Shown piece after piece: positions 1 to 8,799 of a stretch of DNA of 64,000 nt. The position numbers were made by a program, and so were the translations under genes. The notes beneath the pieces were generated by a model that had not been told where the DNA came from, searched no databases, and was given only the letters and a program-made list of their open reading frames with translations. Source of the DNA: Haloprofundus halophilus (GTDB lineage: Archaea; Halobacteriota; Halobacteria; Halobacteriales; Haloferacaceae); contig NZ_QQRR01000001.1 in assembly GCF_003439925.1 (NCBI RefSeq), positions 992,001 to 1,056,000 of the forward strand, given 5' to 3'. Positions within the stretch are counted from its first letter, which is position 1. Every line of letters starts with the position of its first letter.

Positions 1-14
1 TAACGCACTGTAAG

Positions 15-39
15 ACACGTGAGAACCCGCGGCACGTGT
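15..39. repeat. Inverted repeat of two CACGTG boxes
   Basis: The 7-mers acacgtg (15-21) and cacgtgt (33-39) form a perfect inverted repeat with an 11-nt spacer. Each arm contains the palindrome CACGTG. It lies about 75 nt upstream of the HalOD1 start and could be an operator or the 3' end of an upstream transcript. The upstream gene is outside the window. Confidence 0.3.
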
Positions 40-112
40 GGTGGGCGGCGGAGGCACCCCGAACCGAGTACGACCAACGCAGCGAGAATCGAGTGTGAAC
101 GACGACGACATA

Positions 113-421
113 ATGTCTCACGAAACGACAGACACCAGACCGACGAGCAAACCCGTCTTACGTGACGGGGCCAGAGTACAGTACTTCTCCTACGACCCGA
201 CGAGCGACGAGTGGGTGACCGTCGCCGTCGTAGATGCGGTCGCGGCGGCGAAAGGAACCGACATGAGCGAACTCCCGCCGCTGTACGAGAGCGGCCTCGA
301 CCCGGACGCGCTGGAGGAACTGTTCGACGGCGAGACACCCTGGTCGTTCGCGTTCTCGTACGCCGGTCGGTCGGTCCTCGTCGAAGGGGACGGCACCGTC
401 TGCGTCGAGAACCCGAACTGA
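113..421 (+). CDS. HalOD1 output-domain protein
   Basis: A 102-residue protein that is almost entirely one HalOD1-type domain. It shows the family pattern of a V-x-x-A-V-A segment, then E-L-P-P-L-Y-E, then D-P-D-A-L-E-E-L-F and a C-terminal G-R-S-V-x-V-x-x-D-G-T-V strand. The domain is haloarchaeal and is often found as an output module of signalling proteins or alone; its activity is not established. The ATG at 113 is chosen because upstream codons read low-complexity Gly/Arg sequence; a GTG at 95 is an alternative. It stands alone ahead of the thermosome gene, with no partner kinase in view. Confidence 0.75.
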   Translation: MSHETTDTRPTSKPVLRDGARVQYFSYDPTSDEWVTVAVVDAVAAAKGTDMSELPPLYESGLDPDALEELFDGETPWSFAFSYAGRSVLVEGDGTVCVENPN

Positions 422-504
422 CACCCGACCCGGGTGACTTTCTGCGAGACAGTATCTGACAGAGTCGCGCCTCTGCCCTCGATTTCCGACCGATTCTGCG
501 AAAT

Positions 505-514
505 CTATATATAG
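505..514 (+). promoter_or_regulatory. TATA box of thermosome gene
   Basis: The sequence ctatatatag is preceded by an A-rich BRE-like cgaaat. It sits about 36-45 nt upstream of the ATG at 550, so the predicted leader is short (about 10-15 nt). It is the strongest TATA element seen upstream of any gene here, which fits a highly expressed chaperonin. Confidence 0.65.
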
Positions 515-549
515 AACTGCAAACCATGGACCGCTGAGGTTCACTTACC

Positions 550-2118
550 ATGGCATCACGCATGCAGCAACCGATGTTTATCCTGGCAGAGGGCAGCGAG
601 CGAACGCGCGGACAGGCCGCCCAGGACTCGAACATTCGAGCGGGGAAGGCCGTCGCCAACGCCGTCCGAACGACGCTCGGGCCCCGCGGGATGGACAAGA
701 TGCTCGTCGACTCCTCCGGAGAGGTCGTCATCACCAACGACGGGGCGACCATCCTCAACGAGATGGACATCGAACACCCCGCCGCGCAGATGATCGTCGA
801 AGTGTCGCAGACGCAGGAGGACGAGGTCGGCGACGGGACCACGACGGCCGCCGTCCTGACCGGCGAACTCCTCGCGCAGGCCGAGGACCTCCTCGAAGCC
901 GACCTTCACCCGACGGTCATCGTCGAGGGCTACCACGAGGCCGCCCGTCTCGCCCAGGAGGCTATCGACTCGCAGGTGCTCGACATCGACCTCGAAGACG
1001 ACATCCTCGAACAGGTCGCCGAGTCCTCGATGACCGGGAAGGGAACCGGCGACGTCACCGCCGACGTGCTGGCGAAGCAGGTCGTCAAGGCGGTCCGACA
1101 GGTGGCAGACGGCGACCGAATCGACCGCGACGACATCCACGTCCACACCCGGACCGGCGCGAGCTCCAGCGCGACCGAACTCGTCGAGGGCGTCGTCATC
1201 GACAAGGAACCCGTCAGCGACAACATGCCGCGCACGGTCGAGGACGCCACCGCCGTCGTCCTCGACATGAAACTTGACGTCCGGAAGGCCGAGGCCGACA
1301 CCGAGTACAACATCACGAACGTCGACCAACTCAACGCCGCCATCGAAGCCGAGGACACCGAACTCCGCGGCTACGCGAAGACGCTCGCCGACGCCGGCGT
1401 CGACGTCGTGTTCTGCACGAAGTCCATCGACGACCGCGTCGCCGGCTACCTCGCCGACGCGGGCATCCTCGCGTTCAAGAGCGTGAAGAAGTCCGACGCC
1501 CGCGCGCTCGCTCGGACGACCGGCGCGAAGCGTCTCGGCTCGCTCTCGGACCTCGACGAGTCCGACTTCGGCCACGTCGACAGTGTACGGGTGAAGAAGT
1601 TCGGCGACGACGAACTCACGTTCATCGAGGGCGGCGAGGCGGCGAAGGCCGTCACGCTGTTCCTCCGCGGCGGCACCGAACACGTCGTCGACGAACTCGA
1701 ACGCGCGATGAACGACGCCGTCGACGTGGTCATCGCCGCGCTCGACAAGGGCGGCGTCGTCCCCGGCGCGGGCGCGACCGAGGTCGCCATCTCCGACTAC
1801 ATCCGCTCGGAGTCGGCGGGTATCGAAGGGCGCAAGCAGCTCGCGGTCACCGCCTTCGCCGACGCCGTCGACAGCCTCCCGCGCACGCTCGCCGAGAACA
1901 CCGGCATGGACTCCATCGACGCGCTGGTCGACCTGCGCGCCGCCCACGACAGGGACGGCCGCGCCGGCATCATCTCGGCGGGCCGCGCCGGCGAGATCGG
2001 CGACCCCGTCGAAGCCGGCATCCTCGACCCCGCCGCCGTCAAGCGCGAGGCCGTCGAGTCGGCCACCGAGGCCGCGACGATGATCGTCCGCATCGACGAC
2101 GTCATCGCCGCCGAGTAG
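550..2118 (+). CDS. cct3: Thermosome subunit (group II chaperonin, CCT3-like)
   Basis: A 522-residue subunit of the archaeal group II chaperonin, which encloses and refolds proteins in the cytoplasm using ATP. Visible signatures are LGPRGMDKM (43-51), NDGATIL (63-69) and the nucleotide-binding [10 protein letters not shown] (from 94), with the conserved [10 protein letters not shown] helical stretch in the C-terminal half. The protein stops at DDVIAAE and lacks the Gly-Gly-Met-rich tail typical of most thermosome subunits. That short length fits the third haloarchaeal subunit, CCT3 (about 524 residues in Haloferax, from memory), rather than CCT1 or CCT2. It is monocistronic, behind a strong TATA box. 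Confidence 0.93.
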   Translation: MASRMQQPMFILAEGSERTRGQAAQDSNIRAGKAVANAVRTTLGPRGMDKMLVDSSGEVVITNDGATILNEMDIEHPAAQMIVEVSQTQEDEVGDGTTTAAVLTGELLAQAEDLLEADLHPTVIVEGYHEAARLAQEAIDSQVLDIDLEDDILEQVAESSMTGKGTGDVTADVLAKQVVKAVRQVADGDRIDRDDIHVHTRTGASSSATELVEGVVIDKEPVSDNMPRTVEDATAVVLDMKLDVRKAEADTEYNITNVDQLNAAIEAEDTELRGYAKTLADAGVDVVFCTKSIDDRVAGYLADAGILAFKSVKKSDARALARTTGAKRLGSLSDLDESDFGHVDSVRVKKFGDDELTFIEGGEAAKAVTLFLRGGTEHVVDELERAMNDAVDVVIAALDKGGVVPGAGATEVAISDYIRSESAGIEGRKQLAVTAFADAVDSLPRTLAENTGMDSIDALVDLRAAHDRDGRAGIISAGRAGEIGDPVEAGILDPAAVKREAVESATEAATMIVRIDDVIAAE

Positions 2119-2140
2119 GGCGACCCCCGCGATTTTTTCG
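2119..2140 (+). terminator. T-tract terminator after thermosome gene
   Basis: A run of six T at 2133-2138 follows a short C/G-rich stretch directly after the stop codon. Archaeal termination uses such T-tracts. It lies between convergent genes (the next gene ends at 2180 on the minus strand). Confidence 0.4.
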
Positions 2141-2179
2141 ATACTGCGACGCTGTCTCGTGAGCGGTGCGACCCCGGTC

Positions 2180-2788
2180 TCACACCCGCGGGAGCGACCA
2201 GCCGTACCGGAGCGCGACCAGCCGGACGGTGAGGACGAACCCCGCACAGACGGTCGCGGCGAGGTCGGTGGAGACGTTCACCTCGACGAGCAGCCAGAAC
2301 ACGACGCCGCCGAGCAGCGCGGGCGTCGCGTAGAAGTCCTCGCGGAGGACGGCCGGGACGCGCGTCAGGAGGAGGTCGGCGAGGCTTCCGCCGCCGACGG
2401 CGGTCAGCGTCGCGAGGACGACCACGCCGTACGGTGACAGGCCCGCCTCGAACCCGACGAGCGCACCGGTCGCCGCGAAGGCGGCCAGCCCGATGGCGTC
2501 GGGCACCTGTATCGTCGGGTGGTCGCGCAACCGACGCGAAGCGAGCGACGAGAGGAACACCGCGAGGCCGACGCCGACGACCGCGACGCTCATCTCGCTG
2601 ACCGACTGGAGCGACGCGGGCGTCCGGCCGACGAGCACGTCGCGCATCGTCCCGCCGCCGAGCGCGGTCAGCACCCCGAGGACGGCCACGCCGAACAGGT
2701 CGAGGTCGGCGTCGGCGGCCTTCAGCGACCCGACGACCGCGAAGGCGACGAGGCCGACGACGTTCATCACCGAGAACGCGTCAACCAT
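2180..2788 (-). CDS. TRIC-family (UPF0126/YadS) cation channel protein
   Basis: A 202-residue integral membrane protein with about six or seven helices in two repeated halves. Each half has the family Gly-rich motif: A-L-G-G-G-T-M-R-D in the first and A-V-G-G-G-S-L-A-D-L-L in the second. This family (formerly UPF0126) includes prokaryotic trimeric intracellular cation channels; the ion carried here is unknown. It is last in a three-gene minus-strand operon, and its start overlaps the SAM hydrolase stop by 8 nt, so translation is probably coupled. An internal ATG at 2767 is an alternative start. Confidence 0.85.
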   Translation of the reverse strand: MVDAFSVMNVVGLVAFAVVGSLKAADADLDLFGVAVLGVLTALGGGTMRDVLVGRTPASLQSVSEMSVAVVGVGLAVFLSSLASRRLRDHPTIQVPDAIGLAAFAATGALVGFEAGLSPYGVVVLATLTAVGGGSLADLLLTRVPAVLREDFYATPALLGGVVFWLLVEVNVSTDLAATVCAGFVLTVRLVALRYGWSLPRV

Positions 2789-3572
2789 CGCACCCGAGTC
2801 GGACCTCGTCGCCGACGCCGACGCCGAACGCGTCGTCGCCGCGGCCGCGGTTGACCGCCAGTTCGACGTTGCCGTGACTCCCGACCGTCAGGAGGCGTTC
2901 GCCGGGGGCGACGGCGGCGAACGACGCGCCGACCGGGACCCGCTCGCTGTCGACGGTCGCAACGTCGCGGCCGTCGAGGAGGTCGCCCGGGAGGTTCGTG
3001 ACGGCGTTGCCGAAGTCGTCGACGACGAGCACTTCGCCCGTCGCCGCGCGTTCGCCGACCTCGGGGGCGGGAAACGAGAGGTCGACGAACTCGCCGGTCG
3101 GGGAGACGGCGTCGAGCGATTCGACCGCGTCGACGCCGACTTCGTGGACCGCGGCGGCGGCGGGCGCGAACACGTCCCGACCGTGGAACGTCGCGGAGTC
3201 GGGGTTCTCGTAGGCGTAGTCGAACAGTTCGATTTCGGTGGGTTCCCCGCCTTCGTCGCTCTCGTCCTGTCGTTCGGCGAATCGACGCGCCGCCGGGAGC
3301 AGGAGGCCGTTGTCCGGGCCGACGAGCGCGTGGTCGCCCGCGCGGACGACGACGGCGGCGCGGTCGGTGCCGACGCCGGGGTCGACGACGGCGAGGTGGA
3401 CGGCGGGCGGAAAGTACGGAAGCACCTCCCGGAGCCAGAAGGCGGCGGTTCGGACGTCCTGCCGGGGGAAGTCGTGGGCGACGTCGACGAGACGGGCGTC
3501 CGTCTTCGAGAGGACGACGCCCTTCATCGCGGCGGGGTACGGGGTGCCGAAGTCGGAGGCGAGCGTAATCAT
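2781..3572 (-). CDS. SAM hydroxide adenosyltransferase (SAM hydrolase, DUF62)
   Basis: A 263-residue member of the DUF62 / SAM hydrolase-halogenase family, which splits S-adenosylmethionine with hydroxide into adenosine and methionine. It begins with the family signature LASDFGT and contains V-D-P-G-V-G-T-D-R and F-H-G-R-D-V-F-A-P. These supply the Asp, Arg and His that define the hydroxide-using members rather than the halogenases. The C-terminal domain holds the adenosine-binding DDFGNAVTN motif. It starts 1 nt after the nadM stop and overlaps the channel gene. The physiological role of archaeal SAM hydrolase is not settled. Confidence 0.9.
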   Translation of the reverse strand: MITLASDFGTPYPAAMKGVVLSKTDARLVDVAHDFPRQDVRTAAFWLREVLPYFPPAVHLAVVDPGVGTDRAAVVVRAGDHALVGPDNGLLLPAARRFAERQDESDEGGEPTEIELFDYAYENPDSATFHGRDVFAPAAAAVHEVGVDAVESLDAVSPTGEFVDLSFPAPEVGERAATGEVLVVDDFGNAVTNLPGDLLDGRDVATVDSERVPVGASFAAVAPGERLLTVGSHGNVELAVNRGRGDDAFGVGVGDEVRLGCDG

Positions 3573-3573
3573 C

Positions 3574-4107
3574 TCACGCGGGGTCGGCGTTGCCGTCGCC
3601 GTTGGCGTCGGAGTCGCTGACGCGCTGGATGCGCTCGATTCCGTCTATCTCCTCGACGACGTCGACGACGGACGAGGGGACGAGATGCTGCCAGTTTCGG
3701 TCCCGAATCATCCGTTCGCGGAGTTCGGTCCCCTCGAGCACCTCGCGCCGGAACATCGGCGACTGGCGCACTTCCACGCCCGCCTCGTTGAACAACTGGA
3801 CGACGAGCGGGTTGTTCGAGTACGCGACGTCGAAACTCGGCGACATGCTCTGGACGTGGCTCACCCAGACGGAGTTTCGTTCGAGGTCCTCGATGGGGAC
3901 GACGTACGTCGTGAGGTCGAACTCGGACAGCGACTTCGTCAGCATCAGGACGCGCTCGCCCGCGGTGAAGGGGTTACGCGGACTGTGTGAGTCGCCCGCG
4001 CTCCCGATACCGAGGACGAGTTCGTCGACTTCGGTGGCGATCTCTTCGACCATGTGGTGGTGGCCGTTGTGGTACGGCTGGAACCGACCGATGTAGAACC
4101 CCCGCAT
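3574..4107 (-). CDS. nadM: Nicotinamide-nucleotide adenylyltransferase
   Basis: A 177-residue archaeal NMNAT that joins NMN and ATP to give NAD+ and pyrophosphate. The nucleotidyltransferase motif GRFQPYHNGH, with its H-x-G-H core, is at the N-terminus. The second family motif is E-G-T-E-L-R-E-R-M-I-R near the C-terminus, followed by an acidic tail. The ATG at 4107 is chosen over an upstream in-frame start because it sits 24-31 nt downstream of a clear TATA box and begins directly at MRGFYIGRF, as in the family. It is first in the operon with SAM hydrolase and the TRIC protein, and divergent from lonB. Confidence 0.93.
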   Translation of the reverse strand: MRGFYIGRFQPYHNGHHHMVEEIATEVDELVLGIGSAGDSHSPRNPFTAGERVLMLTKSLSEFDLTTYVVPIEDLERNSVWVSHVQSMSPSFDVAYSNNPLVVQLFNEAGVEVRQSPMFRREVLEGTELRERMIRDRNWQHLVPSSVVDVVEEIDGIERIQRVSDSDANGDGNADPA

Positions 4108-4130
4108 GGCCGAACAGTACCGTCGCAGCA

Positions 4131-4138
4131 TTTATAAA
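4131..4138 (-). promoter_or_regulatory. TATA box of nadM operon
   Basis: The palindromic sequence tttataaa lies 24-31 nt upstream of the nadM ATG, the spacing of a leaderless archaeal transcript. It is the minus-strand promoter of the nadM-lonB divergent region. Confidence 0.65.
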
Positions 4139-4228
4139 CACGGCGAGTCGGTCCAATCGCCGAATTCGGGCGCGAGAAGCCTATAAGCGAGTGGACTGGT
4201 TGGAACAGCGACGGATGCCAGGGGAGAA

Positions 4229-4238
4229 AGTATATCAG
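4229..4238 (+). promoter_or_regulatory. Probable TATA box of lonB
   Basis: An agtatatcag element lies about 37-46 nt upstream of the lonB ATG. A second TATA-like cctataag is at 4180-4187, so two start sites are possible. Confidence 0.4.
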
Positions 4239-4274
4239 TCGAGCGACCCTCCGGACAGGTAGCGACATAGTTCT

Positions 4275-6338
4275 ATGAGCAACGACATGGACAAAGACGA
4301 CAGCCTCCCGGAACAGGGGGCAGACGAGTCCGCGCCGGCGTCCGAAGAGGACGTCACGGACCCCGTCGACGACGGGGCCGACGAGCGGACCATCGACGAC
4401 CTCGGAAGCGACGTCGAGGTGTCGGCCGAAGTGGCCGACGACGTCGACGAGGACGACCTCCTCGGTGGTCTCAAAATCGAGACGACCGAAGACATCGAGG
4501 TCCCCGACCGACTCGTCGATCAGGTCATCGGACAGGAGCACGCTCGCGACGTCATCCTGAAAGCGGCCAAGCAGCGTCGCCACGTCATGATGATCGGCTC
4601 TCCGGGCACCGGGAAGTCGATGCTGGCGAAGGCGATGAGCGAACTCCTCCCGAAGGAGGAGCTTCAGGACGTTCTCGTGTACCACAACCCCGACGACGGT
4701 AACGAACCGAAGGTTCGGACCGTCCCCGCGGGGAAGGGTGAACAGATCGTCGAGGCCCACAAAGAGGAAGCCAGAAAGCGCAACCAGATGCGCTCGTTCC
4801 TCATGTGGATCATCATCGCGGTGGTCGTGGGTTACTCGCTCATCATCGCCCAGCAGGTCCTCTTGGGTATCCTCGCGGCCGGCATCATCTTCCTCGCGTT
4901 CCGCTACGGCTCCCGCGGTAGCGACGCGATGATCCCGAACCTCCTGGTGAACAACGCCGACACGTCGACGGCCCCGTTCGAGGACGCCACCGGCGCGCAC
5001 GCCGGTGCGCTGCTCGGCGACGTCCGTCACGACCCGTTCCAGTCCGGCGGGATGGAGACGCCGAGTCACGACCGCGTCGAAGCGGGCGCGATTCACAAGG
5101 CGAACAAAGGCGTGCTGTTCATCGACGAGATCAACACGCTCGACATCCGCTCCCAGCAGCACCTGATGACGGCGATTCAGGAGCGCGAGTTCTCCATCAC
5201 CGGCCAGTCCGAGCGCTCCTCGGGCGCGATGGTCCAGACCGAGCCCGTGCCGACGGACTTCGTGATGGTCGCGGCGGGGAACCTCGACGCGATGGAGAAC
5301 ATGCACCCGGCGCTGCGCTCCCGCATCAAGGGGTACGGCTACGAGGTGTACATGGACGACACCATCGAGGACACGCCGGAGATGCGCCGCAAGTACGCGC
5401 GCTTCGTCGCCCAGGAGGTCGCCAAGGACGGTCGCCTCCCCTCGTTCAACGAGGCGGCTATCGAGGAGATCATCCTCGAGGCCCGTCGCCGCGCGGGTCG
5501 GAAAGGCCACCTCACGCTCGAACTGCGTAACTTGGGCGGGTTGGTCCGCGTCGCGGGCGACATGGCCCGCGCCGAGGACGCCGAGTTCACCACCCGCGAG
5601 CACGTGCTGCAGGCGAAGGGTCGCTCGCGCAGCATCGAACAGCAGCTCGCGGACGACTTCATCCAGCGGCGCAAGGACTACGAGCTCTCGGTCAACGAGG
5701 GCTACGTCACCGGCCGCGTCAACGGACTCGCGGTCATGGGCGAGGACTCCGGCATCGTCCTCCCCGTGATGGCCGAAGTGACCCCTTCGCAGGGTCCCGG
5801 CACGGTCATCGCCACCGGTCAGCTCAAGGAGATGGCCCAGGAGGCCGTCGACAACGTCTCGGCCATCATCAAGAAGTTCTCCGACGAGAACATCTCCGAG
5901 AAGGACATCCACATCCAGTTCGTGCAGGCCGGACAGGGCGGCGTCGACGGCGACTCGGCCTCCATCACCGTCGCGGCCGCCGTCATCAGCGCGCTGGAGA
6001 ACGTCGGCGTCGACCAGTCGCTGGCGATGACCGGTTCGCTGTCGGTCCGCGGCGACGTGCTCCCGGTCGGCGGGGTCACCCACAAGATCGAGGCCGCCGC
6101 CAAAGCGGGCATGGACCGCGTCATCATCCCGAAGGCGAACGAGCAGGACGTGATGATCGAGGACGAGTACAAGGAGATGATCGAGATCATCCCCGTCAGC
6201 CACATCAGCGAAGTGCTCGACGTGGCGCTCGAAGGCGAACCCGAGAAGGATTCGCTCGTCGACCGCCTCAAGAGCATCACCGGCTCCGCGTTCGAGAAGC
6301 AGGGCACCCCGAGCCCCTCGAACCCCAGCCCGCAGTAG
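4275..6338 (+). CDS. lonB: Membrane-bound ATP-dependent protease LonB
   Basis: A 687-residue archaeal Lon protease, an ATP-driven hexamer at the inner face of the membrane. The N-terminus (1-75) is highly acidic. The AAA+ module has Walker A GSPGTGKS (108-115) and Walker B LFIDEIN (about 280). Two transmembrane helices (about 177-215) are inserted between them, the hallmark of LonB. The C-terminal protease domain has the catalytic Ser in GDSAS (about 561) and Lys in THKIEAA (about 604). In Haloferax volcanii LonB is reported to be essential and to control carotenoid synthesis. It is followed closely by a CPBP-type membrane protease gene. Confidence 0.97.
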   Translation: MSNDMDKDDSLPEQGADESAPASEEDVTDPVDDGADERTIDDLGSDVEVSAEVADDVDEDDLLGGLKIETTEDIEVPDRLVDQVIGQEHARDVILKAAKQRRHVMMIGSPGTGKSMLAKAMSELLPKEELQDVLVYHNPDDGNEPKVRTVPAGKGEQIVEAHKEEARKRNQMRSFLMWIIIAVVVGYSLIIAQQVLLGILAAGIIFLAFRYGSRGSDAMIPNLLVNNADTSTAPFEDATGAHAGALLGDVRHDPFQSGGMETPSHDRVEAGAIHKANKGVLFIDEINTLDIRSQQHLMTAIQEREFSITGQSERSSGAMVQTEPVPTDFVMVAAGNLDAMENMHPALRSRIKGYGYEVYMDDTIEDTPEMRRKYARFVAQEVAKDGRLPSFNEAAIEEIILEARRRAGRKGHLTLELRNLGGLVRVAGDMARAEDAEFTTREHVLQAKGRSRSIEQQLADDFIQRRKDYELSVNEGYVTGRVNGLAVMGEDSGIVLPVMAEVTPSQGPGTVIATGQLKEMAQEAVDNVSAIIKKFSDENISEKDIHIQFVQAGQGGVDGDSASITVAAAVISALENVGVDQSLAMTGSLSVRGDVLPVGGVTHKIEAAAKAGMDRVIIPKANEQDVMIEDEYKEMIEIIPVSHISEVLDVALEGEPEKDSLVDRLKSITGSAFEKQGTPSPSNPSPQ

Positions 6339-6353
6339 CCTAACGCACCGGAT

Positions 6354-7436
6354 ATGGCCGACTGGACGACGTTCGCGGGATTCGCGGGCGTCGTCCTCTT
6401 CCTCCTCCTCTTGTTGGCTCGCGCATCGCAAGGAGTCGTGAGCGACGGTAACGCCGCCCGCGACGACAATGCCGCCGGTGACGAGACTACTGATACCGAC
6501 GAGAACGGTACCGAACGCGAACCCGTCGTCGGAGCGACGAGCGTCGATACCGCGTCCGCTGATTCCGGCGTCTTCGCCGGCCCCTCCGATGCCGATACCG
6601 ATGCTGCCGAGAGTCCCACCGTCACTGCCGCCGAGAGTACCGCCGGCGACGCGCCATCCGACGTGGCTGCCGTCGACGGCGAGAGAGATACTACCCCCGT
6701 CGCCGAGCGCCCGGAGCGCCTCGAAGACGCGGAGTTCCCGGGACGAGTGCGGTACGGACCGGCACCCGCTCGACAGGCCGGCGACGACGGCGCGGACTCC
6801 ACAGACATCGGCCTCGGTGCGGCCGGCGACCTCTCGACGGGGGCGCTGTTGGCGAACGTCGCGCTCTCGCAAGGGTTGTTCGCCGGACTGTTGCTCGCCG
6901 GAGCGTGGGTCGCGGAGATTCCCGCCTCGGCGTTCGGCGTCACCGCGGCGACGACGGATCTCGCCGCGCTGGGCCTCGGCGTCGCGTTCGGCGTCGGTCT
7001 CTACGTCCTCAACGAAGCCGCGGCGATGGTCGGCGAGCGGTTCGACTTGGGCGGTGGTGAAGCGCTCCGCGAGGCGCTAGCGCCCGACTCCGTCGGCGGG
7101 TGGGCGGTTCTTCTCTTGGTCGTGCTTCCCGTCATCGCCGGATTCGAGGAGCTGTTGTTCCGCGGCGCGCTCATCGGCGTGCTCTCCACGGGGTTCGGCC
7201 TCTCTCCGTGGCTTCTCGCCCTTCTGTCTTCGGTCGCCTTCGGCCTCGGCCACGGCGCTCAGGGACCGGTCGGTGTCCTCGTCACCGGCGCGATCGGCTT
7301 CGTCCTCGCGGCGGCGTTCGTCCTCACCGAGAGCCTGCTCGTCGTCGTGGTCGCGCACTACCTCGTCAACGCGCTGGAGTTCGTCGTCCACGAGGGCTTG
7401 GGGTGGGAGTGGACCGGACGGGAACGAACGAGTTAG
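6354..7436 (+). CDS. CPBP-family intramembrane metalloprotease with long acidic linker
   Basis: A 360-residue protein: one N-terminal membrane helix (5-25), then about 120 residues of Asp/Glu/Thr/Ala-rich linker, then a C-terminal multi-helix CPBP (Abi/Rce1-like) domain. All three family motifs are present: FEELLFRG, a short F-G-L-G-H motif, and H-Y-L-V-N near the C-terminus. These supply the Glu, His and His/Asn that bind metal in Rce1-like proteases. The start is 15 nt after the lonB stop, so co-transcription with the LonB protease is likely. The substrate is unknown. Confidence 0.82.
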   Translation: MADWTTFAGFAGVVLFLLLLLARASQGVVSDGNAARDDNAAGDETTDTDENGTEREPVVGATSVDTASADSGVFAGPSDADTDAAESPTVTAAESTAGDAPSDVAAVDGERDTTPVAERPERLEDAEFPGRVRYGPAPARQAGDDGADSTDIGLGAAGDLSTGALLANVALSQGLFAGLLLAGAWVAEIPASAFGVTAATTDLAALGLGVAFGVGLYVLNEAAAMVGERFDLGGGEALREALAPDSVGGWAVLLLVVLPVIAGFEELLFRGALIGVLSTGFGLSPWLLALLSSVAFGLGHGAQGPVGVLVTGAIGFVLAAAFVLTESLLVVVVAHYLVNALEFVVHEGLGWEWTGRERTS

Positions 7437-7463
7437 GGTCTCGGAGTCGAAACTCGCGGGCAG

Positions 7464-7835
7464 ATGGCCGCCCTTCAGTCGCTCCCGCGAAGCGTCCGCG
7501 TCCTCCTCGCCGTCGGCGTCGTCGTCGTCGCCGTCGCGGCGATGTACGGCACCGCGACCCGGAACGCGGCGCTCTCGTCGCTGTGGACGCTCGTCTACGC
7601 GACGCTGTTCTTCGTCTGGGGCGTGCGACTGTGGGAGGGCCGCGGCGACGGGTCGGCGCTGCGCGTCGTCGGCGCGGGGGCGCTGTTCGTCGCCGCGTTC
7701 GTCTGGACGCTGGAGTTCGTCGGCCTGTTCCAACGCGGCGCCGCGGGTGCCGTCGTCGACGTGGTCACCCTCCTGGCCGTCGTGCTCGGCGTCGGGGCGT
7801 ACCTCAAACTGGAGTCGTTCGGCGGAAGCGAGTGA
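7464..7835 (+). CDS. Small four-helix membrane protein, paralogue 1
   Basis: A 123-residue hydrophobic protein with four predicted transmembrane helices and little else. It follows the CPBP protease by 27 nt. It is related in sequence to the next gene: both have an A-L-S-x-L-W segment before helix 2, a V-V-G-x-x-A-L-x-x-x-A stretch in helix 3, and L-G-x-G-A-Y near the end. The family and function were not recognised. Confidence 0.7.
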   Translation: MAALQSLPRSVRVLLAVGVVVVAVAAMYGTATRNAALSSLWTLVYATLFFVWGVRLWEGRGDGSALRVVGAGALFVAAFVWTLEFVGLFQRGAAGAVVDVVTLLAVVLGVGAYLKLESFGGSE

Positions 7836-7898
7836 GTGCGGCGGTTGGACTGTGCCCCGACGAAAACATTATGCGGCGACAAGATGGTACTTTAACAG

Positions 7899-8276
7899 AT
7901 GCCTGCCGCTTCCGAAAGCACTCTCCTATTCAACGTGAGACGTGCGTTGGCCGCGGTTGTGCTCCCGTTGTTCGTTTTGAGCCTCTTCGGGAGACTCACC
8001 GCCACCGCGACGTTGTCCGCTCTCTGGGATCCGACGGTTGCACTAACGTTCATCCTCATCGCAGTCGGGTTGTGGTCGACGGCGGAGCGTCGTAGCCCGG
8101 CCGTCGTCGTTGGGACCGTCGCGTTGGTCACGTTCGCCGTTACGACACTCGTGGAGTACGCCGGACTGTCGGCAGCAACAGCGAGAGGGTTCGATACGCT
8201 CGTACTGGTATCAGGTCTCGTCGGTCTCGGTGCTTACGTCAGGGTGTTGTGGAACGAATCGTCCATGGCGGTCTGA
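7899..8276 (+). CDS. Small four-helix membrane protein, paralogue 2
   Basis: A 125-residue protein of the same size, topology and motif order as the preceding gene, so the two are probably a tandem duplication. Its base composition is less GC-rich than its neighbours. A TATA-like tactttaac lies just before the ATG at 7899, about 8-16 nt away, which is close for a leaderless promoter. It may therefore be served by a promoter further upstream or by read-through. No known family was recognised. Confidence 0.68.
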   Translation: MPAASESTLLFNVRRALAAVVLPLFVLSLFGRLTATATLSALWDPTVALTFILIAVGLWSTAERRSPAVVVGTVALVTFAVTTLVEYAGLSAATARGFDTLVLVSGLVGLGAYVRVLWNESSMAV

Positions 8277-8286
8277 GGACAAACAA

Positions 8287-8739
8287 TTACCCCTGTTCGA
8301 CCCGCCGCAACGCCGCCGCAACGCCCTCGGGCGTCGCCCCCTCTGCCTGAATCCGGTGGTCGGGAATCAAGAGCGGAACCGGATTCTCTCGAAGCGCCGT
8401 CTCGACCAGTCGAACGTCTTCCTCGTCGTCGGCGTCGAGTCCGGCCAACCGCGCCAGTCGTTCAACCGAAATCGTCTCGCCGTGGGGGACGTTTCGGGTC
8501 GCTTCCAACACGCTCCGCTGGTCGGTCGGTACGGTCAACGCGACGGGGGCGTCGTCGAAGTGGTCCTCCGCGCCGCCGAGGTAGTCGAAGATGCGGTCCA
8601 AGATGGGATGGTCGGGTTCGGCGTCGTCGGGGACCGAGTCGGGGAACGAGACGTTGATGACGCGACCGCCGACGACGCCGAGTTGGACGACGGAGTCGAG
8701 CGTCGGCGACTCGCGCGCGTAGATTCCTGCGTCTTCCAT
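8287..8739 (-). CDS. Alkyltransferase-like (MGMT fold) protein with Asp in place of active-site Cys
   Basis: A 150-residue protein whose C-terminal half matches the DNA-binding domain of O6-alkylguanine-DNA alkyltransferases: V-P-H-G-E-T-I-S-V-E-R-L-A (94-106) and N-P-V-P-L-L-I-P-D-H-R-I (119-130). The canonical active site is P-C-H-R; here it is P-D-H-R with Asp at 127. The protein therefore cannot accept an alkyl group as MGMT does. It resembles the alkyltransferase-like (ATL) proteins, which bind alkylguanine and recruit nucleotide excision repair. The ATG at 8739 is used because the upstream in-frame start is TTG. It is convergent with the membrane-protein pair and divergent from trpC. 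Confidence 0.72.
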   Translation of the reverse strand: MEDAGIYARESPTLDSVVQLGVVGGRVINVSFPDSVPDDAEPDHPILDRIFDYLGGAEDHFDDAPVALTVPTDQRSVLEATRNVPHGETISVERLARLAGLDADDEEDVRLVETALRENPVPLLIPDHRIQAEGATPEGVAAALRRVEQG

Positions 8740-8799
8740 ACCCGTATCGAGGTCGGGGCCGGTCTTCAAAGGGCCGCTCGCCGTTCCACAGTCACAACG

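Noticed and set aside
3945-6872. A 975-codon open frame antisense to lonB and nadM
   Set aside because: It crosses several real genes, is Arg/Asp/Val-rich and resembles no protein; LonB motifs are on the other strand.
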